A stretch of DNA of 64,000 nucleotides, from the NCBI GenBank assembly GCA_002104945.1, contig MCFH01000006.1, positions 909,001 through 973,000 on the forward strand. The letters run 5' to 3'. Numbering within the stretch: the stretch's first letter is position 1; every line of letters begins with the position of its first letter. The notes beneath the pieces were generated by a model. That model searched no databases and had not been told where the DNA came from. It saw only the letters and a list, made by a program, of their open reading frames with translations. This stretch comes from Piromyces finnis. Lineage: Eukaryota > Neocallimastigomycota > Neocallimastigomycetes > Neocallimastigales > Neocallimastigaceae. The translations under genes and the position numbers were made by a program. Of the stretch, positions 24,186-36,767 are shown one piece after another.

Positions 24186-27100
24186 ATGCGTGTTTTTGTA
24201 TCTAACGTTGATACGCCTATTGGTCATAATGTTTCTCGAATTATTACTAGGACTGTGGTAGGCTCTAGAAGAGATTCAAATGAAGACGAAGAAGAAGAAA
24301 GTGTTGAAGAAGAAGAAGAAGAAGAAGAAAAAGTTAAAGTTGAAGAAGATGATGATAAAAAGGGAATATACGAAGTTATTGGAACATTATCACATCCTCC
24401 AATTAGTCAAGAAGAAAAGGAAGTTAAAGGAATGATTTTTCCTGCACCAATGGTAGAATGTGGAGATAAAAATAAAGATAAACAAAGAAGAGAAGCAATT
24501 GAAAATTATGCAGTTACTGGAGAAAAACCTCAATGGGTTACTGAAATAGTTGACGTAATAATAAATAAAGTGTTAATTAATAAAAATGTATATTGGTTAA
24601 ATTATTAAAATATAAAATATTATTATAGAACTCAGATTTAGATGAATTATATAAAGTTTTAGCTACTTGTGATATAATTATATATGATATCACTACATGT
24701 ATGGAAGAGGCATTGTATATTGCAGAAAGTATGACAAATTAATTATGTTATCCATTCATTTTATCTGTAAAACTTAAATAAACAATATAATATATATAAT
24801 AAATTAGAGTTCAATAAAGATGCTGAATCCTTCTATGAACATCCAAAAACATTTATTGCTGTTTCATCAATTATGACCTGGGCGAGAACAAAAGTTGAAG
24901 TTAGTTTTTCGACAATAGTAACATTATATTAAAAAATTATTTATTTAATAATATATAAAAAAATTAAAAAATTTAAAATAACTTATAATTTATTTAGGAT
25001 GAAAATTTAACCGAAGATGAATATAGAAGAAGAAGAGCTCATCCTAATTTTAGAGATTTATTGGCAGCAGAAAAAAATATTGTAAAATTCGGAAAAAAAT
25101 CATCATTTAAAACATATATTATTGTTCCTGGATTGATTTATCATTCTGGTGATAGCATATTCCATTACTTATTTAAAGTAATAATAAATAATAAAAATAT
25201 GTTTAATGAATAATTATGTGCATAAAATATGATCTTTTCATTTTACTTACACTTAGTAAATATTTTTTAGCAAGCATGGCATAATGCAAAATCATTAAAG
25301 TGTTTTGAAGACGGAAATAATGTTATTCCAACAATATATTTAAATGATTTATGTAATATTATTGTTGATGTTGCTGATAATCCTCCAGATACTAAGGTTA
25401 TATTAGCAGTAGATGACTCGAAGAACACATTAATTGAAATTGTTAAGGTAATATAGCATGTTAAAGTAAATTATATTATTTAAAATGGTAAATATAATTA
25501 AAATTATTATTCATTATTAGGCAATAAGTGAATCATTGACAACAGGTGAAGTTGAAATGATCCCAAAAGAAAATGCTTTTCTTGATGCAAATATGTCGCA
25601 AGACGATTTTAATATGTTACAATTAAATTTAAGGGTTGATCCGGAAAAAGTTAAAGAAATGACTTTTGAATGGAAATATGAAGTATGTATTGAAATATTT
25701 ATTATTATATAATATATTTATTTGCATTAAAAATATAATAATGATAATAAATTTAAATTAAAAATATTATAGTCTGGTTTAGTAGAAAATATGCAATCAG
25801 TGATTAATGAATATAAAAATGCAAGAGGTCTTCAACCATTGAAAATAGCAATACATGGTCCACCATACTCTGGAAAAACTACATTAGCAAAAAAAATTGC
25901 AGAACATTATCAAATTCATTATGTAAATGCAAATGACGAATTAAAGGGAGGAATTGAAAAATTGGTATAGTATTAATTAATATTTAATATGTTAAGTATA
26001 TATTTATAAAAATATATATTATTAACTTTAAAAAATAAATTTGATATAATATATAAGGAAACAATTGTTAATGAATATACTGAAGGCTCTGATGGAATGG
26101 AAGAATATGAAAATGCAAAAGATACATTAGATGAAATTCAAGAATATTTTAAAGCTAATGGAAAATATTCTGAAAAGCATATTATTAATTTTGTCAGAGA
26201 CAAATTAATGTCTATGCCATGTAGAAATCAAGGATATGTATTGGATGAATTACCAAATACAACTAGTTTATCACAAGAACTTTTTAAATGTATTGAAATA
26301 TGAAAATATATACTATTTTTTATTATATTATTTTATGCTTACATTTTAATTTTTTTAATAATTATAGCTTTGAATGATGACGAAGAGAATGAACAATATA
26401 ATACTCTAATATTTCCAAGCTTTATATTTTCATTAAATGCTTCTGATAATTATATCAAAGATAAAGTTATGCTTCTTCCTGAACAACAAGTTATAGGAAC
26501 TTCGAATACCGAAGAAGGTATTATAAATCTTTAAATATTTGATCATATAAAATATACTAATAAATATTTAAAAAATTCAATTGCCTATAATATAGAATTC
26601 ACAAAAAGATTGGAAGACTTTAAAACAAACAACACAGAAGAAAATACTGTTTTAAACTACTTTGATGAATTTGAAATTCATTCTATAACATTAGATGTGG
26701 AAAATAAATCAATTCAATATTTAATGGAAAAAGTGATTAATGAAGTTGGAAAGCCACATAACTATGGACCAACACCAGAAGAAATAGCCGAAAAGAGAAG
26801 AATTGAAGAAGAAGAAAAAGTAAATTGAATTGATTTATAGTTTCATTTATTCTGTTTTTAATATGAAATTATGTTAAATAATATATATTTGTATATTATT
26901 ATCATTATAATTTATAATTATTATAGAAAAAAGAAGAAGAATTAGCACTACAAGAAAAGATGAAAAATGAAAAAGAAGAAGAAATAAGATTGTTACGAGA
27001 ACGTGCAGAATGGGTATATAATCAATTAAATAATCGCTAATTAAATAAAAAAATAATACCAAATTATTAAATAATAATATTATAATTTATAGCAATTAAA

Positions 27101-27365
27101 ATTAGAAGAAGTTAGAAAGCAAGAACAAGAAGTATTAGAGGTTCAATCAATTCCATTAAGAAACTATTTAATGAAGTATGTAATGCCAACATTGACATCT
27201 GCATTAATAGACATTTGTAAAATTAGACCAGAAGATCCAATTGATTATTTGGTAAATATATTAATTTTATATAAAATCAATCAAAATAATTATATATTAA
27301 TGTTATTTTTACTTTGCTTGTTTCAGGCTGAATACTTATTTAAAAATAATCCAACAAATAATTGA
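24186..27365 (+). CDS. AK7: adenylate kinase 7 (flagellar/ciliary)
   Basis: Thirteen exons: 24186..24554, 24629..24728, 24808..24899, 24998..25177, 25271..25447, 25521..25682, 25773..25964, 26058..26289, 26368..26517, 26596..26819, 26927..27013, 27093..27251, 27327..27365. They give 720 aa, against about 723 in human AK7. An N-terminal Rossmann-like domain ([18 protein letters not shown], later [10 protein letters not shown]) carries an acidic run after residue 35. It is followed by the adenylate kinase domain with P-loop [14 protein letters not shown] (about 388-401) and [15 protein letters not shown] Glu/Lys coiled coil then leads to a C-terminal Dpy-30 motif ([20 protein letters not shown]...[17 protein letters not shown]). 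The enzyme balances ATP/ADP/AMP in axonemes. Intron 12 (75 nt) is in frame without a stop, so its retention would also be translatable. Divergent from ARL3. Confidence 0.93.
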
Positions 27366-28124
27366 TATTACCAAATCTTTTTCATCATATTTTATTAGAA
27401 TTATGTTATATTGTAATATCTATATATAAATAATATTATAATTGCTAAAATGTTAGTATTTATTTTATTTTATTAATAATAGCATCAATAATTACAATAC
27501 TTTAGTAATATTTGTTAAATAATTTCATTCTAATTAATTCAAACACAGTATTAGTTATAATTATTTTATATCTATGAATTATATATAAATATTAATAAAA
27601 TCTATATAATATCAAATAAAGAAATTTAATGTTTTTTTTTTTATTTTCTATTCATTATTTTGAAAATGAATAAGAAGTTTTAATTTTGAATAATAGCATA
27701 ATAACTTTGTTATTTTAATTAATGTTTCAATTTAATTATCATAATTATCATTTTTGATCGAATTTTAGAATTTTAGATAAAAAAAAATTTTATAAAAAAA
27801 ATAAAACTATAAACTGAAAATTTTTAATTTGTTAGCTTTTTATTATTATATTTTTTATATTTATTCAATAAAAGAATTAAGAAATATTATTCTTTTTTTT
27901 TTTTTCAATAATAATGAACAAAGAAAAATTCATAATAAAACAAAAATTAAAATGATACAAAAATGTCTATTTATTTATTTTCTGATATTTAAATAGGCAT
28001 TGTTTTTCTTTTAATTAATAAAATATTTATATTTGAATTAAAATGAATATATATATATTATAAATAGTAACATAAATCGTAATATATATATATATATATC
28101 AATTCTTCATAATTCATTGTATTG

Positions 28125-28960
28125 TTATACTCCACAAAAAAGTCCTCTACCAGTTCTTCTTGCACAATTCACTAAATTTTGTAATGATTTTTGTATTATT
28201 GAATTTTCCAATTCTTATATATATATTTAAAAAATATGTTAATAATTTAATATCCAAAAAGGTATAGTTATATAATTATAAAATATTTAAATATAAAAAT
28301 TTAATTAATTATACCTTTTATTTCTTTAATTTCATTATTAATATTTTCATTGATGTTTTTTGGTTTAACAACGGGGTATGACACTGTTTTTCTTAATGTA
28401 TTATAATAAGTTTTATTTTCTCTTTTCTTTTTTCTGCATTCTTTTTCATATTTATCACTAAAATTTATATTTATTATCTCTTTGGCAGAAGGTAAAGGAC
28501 AATTTCTTTGGCAAAATCCAGAAAGGGCTTGATAACTTGATTTTGTAATTTTTGGGAGTCTGTCAGTTGAATTAGGAGCATTTTTTATTCCGAATTCATT
28601 ATTTGATAATATATTTGTTCTAGTAGAAAGTTTTTTAATTTTATCTTGACGTAATCTATGTTTTTCCAATAATTGATAATATTTTTTTTCATTTCTATAA
28701 GAAAAATCATTATTATTTAGTATTAAAGAATATTCACTTTTACTACTCAATAAACTCTCTCTACTATTAGAACTTGATAATTTCCTGAAATTATATGAAT
28801 TTCCGGACTGTAATATAAGTCTTGAATTAATATCCATATGTTTTAACTGATCATTAAAAATAATATTTGATGAACTTTTACATTTTTTTGAATTCATGTT
28901 TTTATTTGTATAAGAATTATTTATTTGAGGAAGATTATTATTATTGGATAATTCAATCAT
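28125..28960 (-). CDS. unrecognised basic Ser/Asn-rich protein, 244 aa
   Basis: Exon 1 is 28960..28315 and exon 2 is 28213..28125 (intron 101 nt). The splice fuses ...NEIK to ELENSIIQKSLQNLVNCARR and ends RTGRGLFCGV. The N-terminal half is Asn/Ser-rich and looks disordered. The middle has a basic helix (KYYQLLEKHRLRQDKIKKLSTRT). A conserved-looking core (LPKITKSSYQALSGFCQRN, then CPLPSAKEI) and the C-terminal LVNCARRTGRGLFCG stand out from the low-complexity background. Without the second exon the protein would end in weak coding sequence, so the splice matters. No family recognised. It lies between AK7 and a Tubby gene, so a flagellar role is a fair guess but only from position. Confidence 0.6.
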
Positions 28961-29337
28961 ATTGTTAAATAATTCACTATTATAAAATGAATGTAATTAA
29001 AATACTATAGAAACATAATAATCTTTTAATTTATTACTGTTTTATCTAACATTTAGTATTTAGTATTATTTTATCAACTTTAATTTGTATATGGAAATTA
29101 TTAATTATTGGTAAAATAATTTATTAAAATAATAAATAATAAAGTTTATATTTTGATTTTTTTAATTTTATTATTTTAAAGCTTAATGTAATTAAAGTAT
29201 AAACATTAATTAAATACAATGTTTTTTTTTCTTATTGTAATATAAGTTAAAAAAGTAGATGATATTTTTACCAAACATTAATAAAAAAATAGTTTAAATC
29301 TGTTTAAAAAAATAAACAATATAGTTAAATATTTAAA

Positions 29338-32144
29338 TTAATAGAGTGTATCAAAAGCATCAAAAGTAGTTAATGCAATAGAGAATGCTTCTAATGGGGT
29401 TAATGGATATCTTATATCTAGAGAGAAATTATTTGGACCACATCTACCAAATTGAAGAAGTATTGGATTATCTGTACTAATTGGTTCAAATTTTTGTGAT
29501 TCATCATAGCTATTTCCGAAATATTTCATATATGAATCTTTTTTATTATATATATTTTGATAATAGAAAAATTTATATTTAAAAATTATAAATAAATATA
29601 TTATAATAATAATTTAATTCATGGGGGAATTACATTTTAAAATTAATTTACTTACTTCCTTTATCATATATTAATTGGAAATTTTTAATTGATGGTTGAG
29701 TTACTCTTCCACTGAAATTTAAACAATGTGATTGAGTAGCTATAATTAACAAAAGTTTTATATGATTAGTTTTGTTATAATTTTAAATTATAATTAACAT
29801 TATAAAATTTATTTTAATACCTTCATTCCATCTTGGTGGATTATTTCTTAAAACTATTACTTTATCAGTATTATTAAGTTTTGAATCAGTTAAGAAATCT
29901 TTTGAATATTCAGTTGATCCATATTCCAAATGCAAAGCTGGTAATGCGACAAACATTTCTCTTGGAGAAGAATTACGATTCTATATATATATTATAGTTA
30001 ATTATATTAATAGTGGATTATATTAAATTAAATTATATTAATTATAATATTATTTTATTGTCATTACATAAAATATAACGGCTGATTCATATAATCCTTT
30101 TTCAGGCAAACTGGGATTATAATTTTCTGCATTAAAAAGAGTGAATTTATCTTGCTTCATTCTAAAAGTAATAAATAAAATTCAGTTTTTTTTTATTTTT
30201 AACATCTAACTACATAATATGTATTATTACATTAATTTTCCAACATATCCAGAACTGGTTTTTGATATTGAACCTTCTTCAGTTGTTATGATATAATCCA
30301 TCTTCTTTATATTTTTTCTTTTACGTGCAGCTAATATAAATTCATTAGTATCATCATTATAAAGATAATACTCTGGATGCATATGATTAATTTTCCCAAC
30401 TTTTCTTATTACTCTACAACGAAGAATATGACCTTTTTCAATACGTCTAATAATACATAATAAATATTATTAATTAATTTAAAATTTATTTATTGATATA
30501 TTTAATTTAATTGTTTTAAAGAGAAAACTAATAAATGTATTTACTCAAACGTTGAATAATTTTCAGCTGGAAGAGCATCTAAAAAATTAAACTTTTTATT
30601 ATTAACAGGTAATTTGTTATCATCATCATTATCATTATTTTTTTCTTTTTCTTCTTTTTCTTCTTCTTCTGATTCGTATTTATCTTTTTTAGTATTTTTC
30701 TTTTTTATCTCTTTTTTATTTAATTTACTTGTACTTTCTTCATCATCAGTTTCTTCGTCATTCTTCTTTTTATTGTATTTTTTATTCTTTTTTCTTTTAA
30801 TTAATTTATTATCACTATCCTTTTTAGATGAGTCTTTCAGCATTGGTCTACTTTCACTGTAATCAGAAACTTCAATGTTGTCCTCTTCTTTTTCGTCTTT
30901 AGATAATGTCTTTTTTTTATTTCTTTTTTCATTTTTAGTTTTACTATTTTCTTGAAAGAGTGAATCCTTTTTTTTTAATTTATTTTTATTATTATTATTA
31001 ATTTTTTTTTCACCATTTAATGAGATATCTTTAATTTCATCATCACTATCATCATTTTCCTTTAATTTATCAATTCTATTTACTGGAGTAAATAGTTCCT
31101 GTTTTGTTTCGTTTTTATTAAAAGTAATAATTTTAGGAGCTGGCAAAATTAAATCATTTAATGATGAATTGTTGATTTTCTTATTTTCTTCTTGATATTC
31201 TGGTTTTTTTTCTTCAACATTACGTTTTTCTAAATCTATCATTCTTTCTATAGGTGCTGCTGAAACAAACATACCATTTGTAGTTAACATATCATAATCA
31301 TTTGTATTATTTTTTAAATTATATTTTTCATTCATTTCCATTTTTTTTATTTCACTTTCCTTAAATACATTTTGTTTTGAAAAAATTGAAAGATTCTCAT
31401 TTTCATTAACTTCAGAAGAATGAACTATATAAAGACAATAAAAAATTGTTTAATATAAATATTAAACTAATAAATGATAATATTTTCTATATCGTTACCA
31501 ATTCCATAATTATGAACTTTTTTTTTTAAATTTGTATTTTGTGACATTGCAAATAATTTATTTGGAATTTGATTATGAGCTTTATTATATTCATGTTGCT
31601 GATTTCCATCTATAATTAAAAAGAAAAATTAATAACAATTTAATTATAACAAAAATAATAATAAAAAGAAATAATTAGCAACTATTTTTTCTATGTAATT
31701 TATAAATAAACAATTAGTTATTACTTCCGTGATCTTTATTTGAAACTAAGTTGTTTATCTCGTTTTTTGAAGCTTTTGATTTAACTACTATATTATTTTT
31801 AATAGGACTATTATTATTAATAGACTTGTTTTTAATCTTTGAATGTTTTACTTCGTGTACACCTTCGTGTTCATTTTCATTGTTATTTGCTTTTTCATTT
31901 AATTTTGTTCTTAATTTACGATATATTCTATATTTATTTGCTTTATAATCATTAATATATTTATTAATATTTATTATGGGTAAATAAACATTAAAATAAT
32001 AAGCTATATACCTATTTCTTTATTATTTGAAATATCTAATTTTGTTGGCTTATGACCTTCATTTTTTAAAAAACTGTGTTCCCAATGCTTCAATTCACTT
32101 TTCAAATTTTTCAATTGCTGCTCCTCTGTTACATATTCCGTCAT
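29338..32144 (-). CDS. Tubby-domain protein with an Sld2/RecQL4-like N-terminal motif
   Basis: Nine exons: 32144..32012, 31940..31725, 31609..31499, 31424..30545, 30446..30231, 30161..30068, 29980..29821, 29739..29656, 29537..29338, giving 697 aa with all phases consistent. Residues 8-60 read LKSELKHWEHSFLKNEGHKP, TKLDISNNKEIANKY, RIYRKLR, the pattern of the Sld2/Drc1 and RecQL4 N-terminus. A long Lys/Glu/Asp-rich disordered linker follows (to about 445). The C-terminal Tubby beta-barrel (about 447-697) shows GHILRCRVIRKVGKIN, FILAARKRKNIKKMDY, SGYVGKL, NFSGRVTQPSIKNFQLIY, LLQFGR and YPLTPLEAFSIALTTFDAF. Tubby/TULP3 proteins bind phosphoinositides and load cargo for cilia. The N-terminal motif on a Tubby protein is unexpected. 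Confidence 0.88.
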
Positions 32145-32230
32145 TTTATTATTATTTAAAATTATAATCAAAGAAATTTAATATTTGAAAATAAAAATTT
32201 GAAATCAATGTTAGATTAATTTTTATATTG

Positions 32231-32261
<31 letters not shown>

Positions 32262-32553
32262 TTAATTATTTTAAAAATTTTAATTCTAAATAATATCATA
32301 GAAATTATTAAAATAAACATTTTTTAAAATTAAAAAAAAAAAAAAAAAAATCTCATTAATATAGTATATATTAATTATATTTAAGTTAAATATAGTTAAA
32401 TATATTATTTAACAAAATGAATATATTAAATATTATATTAATTAAATATATAATATTTATAAATCACAATATTTTTATAATTATAAAGATTATAAAGAAA
32501 TCGAACAATAAATTATATATATATATAAAAAAAAAAAAAAGAATAGTTTTACT

Positions 32554-34731
32554 ATGAATGAAATAAGTATTGAAATAAATTTAATAAATAAAAAATCAAA
32601 AAATTCATCGAAATCTGTAAAGTCTTCAAAATCTTATGATGTTGATTTGTTAAATAGTAAATCTAGAGAAAATAAAACAGAATCAATCAAGACATCAAAA
32701 TCTGTCGATAAAATTTATAATAATAAAAGAAGGACTCATGAAAATAAATTAAAAAAGAAAAAATCAAAATCTAGTAACACTATTGATTTATATGGGAATA
32801 ATAATAATGAGAAAAATACAGAAATATACTTTGATTATTCAAGTTTAGACAACTTAAAAACGAGGAATAATTTATTAGATCCCATTCAATATCCACAAAA
32901 TAGTACTTCAGATGATTTAAATGAAATAGATGACGAACCAGTACATAAAAACTATAAAGTTATTGATATAGATAATAATATAAAATTAAGTAATTCAAAA
33001 AATTCTGAAACAATTATCGATATTAATAATAAAGAAAAGGAAAATAATAACAATTCGGATGAAAAAGATGCTTCAAGAGAAAAAGAAATAATTGAAACAG
33101 AAACTAATGACTCTAAAATGATAGAACTAACGAGTGAAAAAGAAAGTGATAATAATAATGAAGACGATAAAGAGGATGAAGAGAATTATAATAGTAGTAA
33201 AGAATCTTTAATAAATAAATGTGAAGATGATAGTAACGAAAATAAAGAGGAAGAAAATGATAAAATTTCTGAAGAGGAAGAAAAAAGAAGGAAATTAATT
33301 GAGCATTATTTAAAAATGCCAATAAGAAAATCAGGATTTCAGTGTCCATGGTCCTTAAAACAAATTTTTGGCTTTATATTAATTGCATATTCTGCTGCAA
33401 TTAATTATTATTTAATATTTAATGGGGAATATAATAAAATACAAAAAATGATAGTGCTAGTAATATCCTTTAAATATTTCTTTAAGATTATATTATATTT
33501 CCTATATAGAAAATAATGATTATTATTTCCTTAATTTATATTTTTTTTATAATATATACATTTCATCAGTAATAATATTTTCACTTATTATATTTGGGTT
33601 TATTCTAATTATATCAGACCCATCTGATGATTCATATTTAAAGGATACTGACGAAAATAAAGATAATAACAATAGATATCATTACTGCAAAATTTGCAAA
33701 AAAAATGTGTAAGTAATATATAATTTATATGATATATAAAAGGTATTTACTTTCCTTATTATCAATTTATTAATTTATAATTTTCTTTTTTATCAAAATA
33801 TAAATATATAATAGAAATTGCAAATCACTTCACTGTAAATATTGTAATAAGTGTATTCTTCGGTTTGACCATCATTGTAAATTCGTTAACAACTGTATTG
33901 GAATTAAAAATTATAAGTTGGTTATAAAAATTAAAATAAAAATTAATAATTTAAATTTAAATTCATCTTTATTTAAATTTTATTAATATTCTTACTTATA
34001 TTACAGATTATTTATTCTATCTTTATCTTTTGCAACGTTATATTTTATTATTGTATTATTAAATATTGTTTATTTCTTTTATTTATTTATATTTACAGAA
34101 ACCGAAATAGCGTTAAGTAATGATAATATGATATACTATTTTGTATATTTTATATACATGAAAATCTTAAATATATGATTGATTTTTAATTTTAACTATT
34201 AAAACATATTTAAAAAGGGAAAAGATCCGTCATTAATTTAATAATTCAAATTGGTCTCTTGTTTTATTTAGTGATTGCATGCGTTGCAATGTATTTTCTG
34301 TTTGATTTAATTAGATTACATATATTATTAAGTATGAAAGCAATAATATTTATTCAGAAAAAAACCATTTATACAAAAAAATTCTAATATTTAAAAATAA
34401 TAGAAATTAGGCATATGACAACAAATGAATATTCACATTGGTTAAAAGCTAATCGTAGATCTCTTGAAAATAGAGCAAACAAAAAGAAAAATGAAGTAAA
34501 GAAATCTCAAGAACTTTTGAATATTAATGATAAGGAAATAAAATCCAAGAAATGTCAAGTAAAGAATAAAAAAAGAAAGTCAAGTTGTTCAAAGCCAAAG
34601 TCAAATATATTCGAAAAGGTAAAATAAATATGATATATATTATATTATATTATATTGTATTGTATTATTATTAATATTATATATTATAACATTAAATTTA
34701 GAAACCCTCTGACAAAATATTCCCAATATAA
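32554..34731 (+). CDS. DHHC palmitoyltransferase (frame break or unresolved splice after exon 1)
   Basis: Exon 1 runs from 32554 to about 33459 and encodes a 260-residue Lys/Ser/Glu/Asn-rich N-terminus and the first membrane span ([19 protein letters not shown]). The next coding block (about 33510..33708) gives span 2 and DPSDD, followed by the first Cys pair [10 protein letters not shown]. Further exons are 33815..33916 ([20 protein letters not shown], containing the catalytic DHHC Cys), 34007..34116 (span 3), 34218..34331 (span 4), 34404..34618 ([10 protein letters not shown], the TTxE motif) and 34702..34731, ending KPSDKIFPI. The protein would S-acylate proteins in ER/Golgi membranes. The junction near 33460-33510 cannot be made in frame with GT-AG: exon 1 ends in phase 0 (CTA|GTAATA) while all nearby acceptors need one leftover base. 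One extra T in the T8 run at 33541-33548 would restore it. Confidence 0.75.
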
Positions 34732-34934
34732 ATCTAATTATTTTTTGAATCTTTCTATTATCAGAACCTCAAATAATATATTATTTCAAAAAAGTTTAGT
34801 TAAAAATAATGATAATATTTTCATAAAAAAAATTTTTATTGAGAATAATAATATATATTCTTTTTAATAAATAAAAACTCTATTATTTTAAGAAAATTAT
34901 TTAAAATAATTTTTTCATTTATTCTTAATGTTAT

Positions 34935-36767
34935 TTAATTAACTATTTTTTTTTGAGTAACTATTTGTGCATCATTACTGTCAGTTTTTGGTAATGTAAA
35001 ATCATTATCATAAATAGTTCCATTAAAATATTCATATGCTGGATTTGAACTATCATCTTTATCTTCATCATATGCATTTGTATCTTCGTTATCAATATGT
35101 TTATAATGAGATTTTTCAAATTCCTATTAATACATATAAAAATATAAATAAAATTAAAATATTGTTTTTTTTTTTACTAATAATAAATATAATTTATTTA
35201 CCATATTCTTCTTTTTTATAGAATCAATCTCTAGTTCAAGTTTTTTCCCTTTTTTAAATAAATTTGAAAACAAACCATCCGTATTACTAATTGAGTCTTT
35301 TAAAGATGCTAATTGTTTTTCTATATCCGAAATGGTTTTTTTCCATTCTGATGCTTTTAGAATATTTGATTAAATAATAAAAAAAAATAAAATAAATGAT
35401 ATAAGTTATAATATTTAAATGTAATATATTTTAATATTCTTTGGTTAATAAATTACACTCTTTTTCTATATTTTGTATTCTTTCTTCTTGTACTTTTTTC
35501 ATTTCATTTAATTTTTCAATAACTTTAATATTTAAGCAAAAAATATAAAAATTGTAATTACAATTTTTAATAAAAATTTTATGTAATATTAAGAGAATAA
35601 CAATTATACATAAAACATAGTATATATTATTTATTAACCTTTCTCTTTTTCTTTTCTTCTCTTTTCCTTTATCTGCTTTGATTTTTCGATAATGTTTTTT
35701 GAGTAAGTTATAGGAGAGCTTATATTAACAGTCATATTATCAACTAAAGCATTCAGATCTTCTTTATTATATAATTTTTCAGTTTTATTTTTATCAATAT
35801 TTTTTTTATTTAATTCTTCTTTATCATTAATTTCTTCTTTATCAGTACTTTTTTCCAAATATTCATCTTCCTTTTTTATCACTTGGGCATTTTCACTTTT
35901 AACTTCAATTTTTTCTTTATCTTCACTTTCACTTTTGACTTTATTTATATTGCCACTAGATTTTGAATTTTTTTTTGTTTTTGATTGATAATTCTTATTT
36001 AATACTGTTTCAGTTCGTAAAATATCATATTTTGAATTTTCTCTTTTTATTGATCTATTATTTTTAAGTTCTTTCATAATTAATTTATTAAAATTATCGT
36101 TGTTTGGTGAAGTTTTACTTTTTTCTAAGGAACCACCTGTGATTTTTTCAAATCGCTTTTTAATACTTTCACTAGCATTCTCATCAATTTTTTTCATTCG
36201 TTCGGCTATAGATAATGCTTCTTTCTTAAGATTTTCAACATAATTCGAATTATTGCTATCCGATGAACTTTTTTTTGGGTTTGATTTTGCTAAAGCTGTT
36301 GATTTTGTTACTTTCTTTATATTTGGATATCCAAAGTTTGGTATACGTAATTTATGATAAGATTTATGCTTCTCTTTAAGAAACTGTTCTCTTGTATTCT
36401 GTAGATCCTGTAATGCATTTTTTCTATTTGAGTTTGAATTTTTATCCCACTTTTCAATTTTTAAATTCAAATTGCTCATTGATAAATCAGATATTTTACT
36501 TTTATCATTATGCAAATCTTTTTTCTTAGAAACTGTCTTTGGTATAATTATGGTTGTATTTTCAAGAGATTCTTTATACTCTTTGAATGTTTTAAATTTT
36601 TTTAATGTATTTAAAGTCAAACTATTACTACCAGAACTGTCATTATTATAGAAAAGGTCATCAATATCATATAATTTCCTATTATTTGTCGATGTTTCTG
36701 TAACTTTTTTAATATTTAAATTATTATTATCACTAATATTATTTAAAAATTTTTCTTTTGAAAGCAT
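34935..36767 (-). CDS. lysine-rich coiled-coil protein, unrecognised, 511 aa
   Basis: Four exons: 36767..35639, 35522..35457, 35353..35202 and 35123..34935, with consistent phases. The first 375 residues are charged, Ser/Asn/Lys-rich and probably disordered, with short conserved-looking islands (KLRIPNFGYPNIKKV, AERMKKIDENASESIKKRFEKITGG, LNALVDNMTVNISSPITYS). Exons 2-3 encode a heptad-type coiled coil (VIEKLNEMKKVQEERIQNIE through IEKQLASLKDSI and GKKLELEIDSIKKKNMEFEK). The C-terminus is acidic (HIDNEDTNAYDEDKDD). The gene converges with the DHHC gene, with only about 200 bp between the stops. No enzyme motif and no membrane span. Cytoskeletal or flagellar function is possible but not shown. 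Confidence 0.65.
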
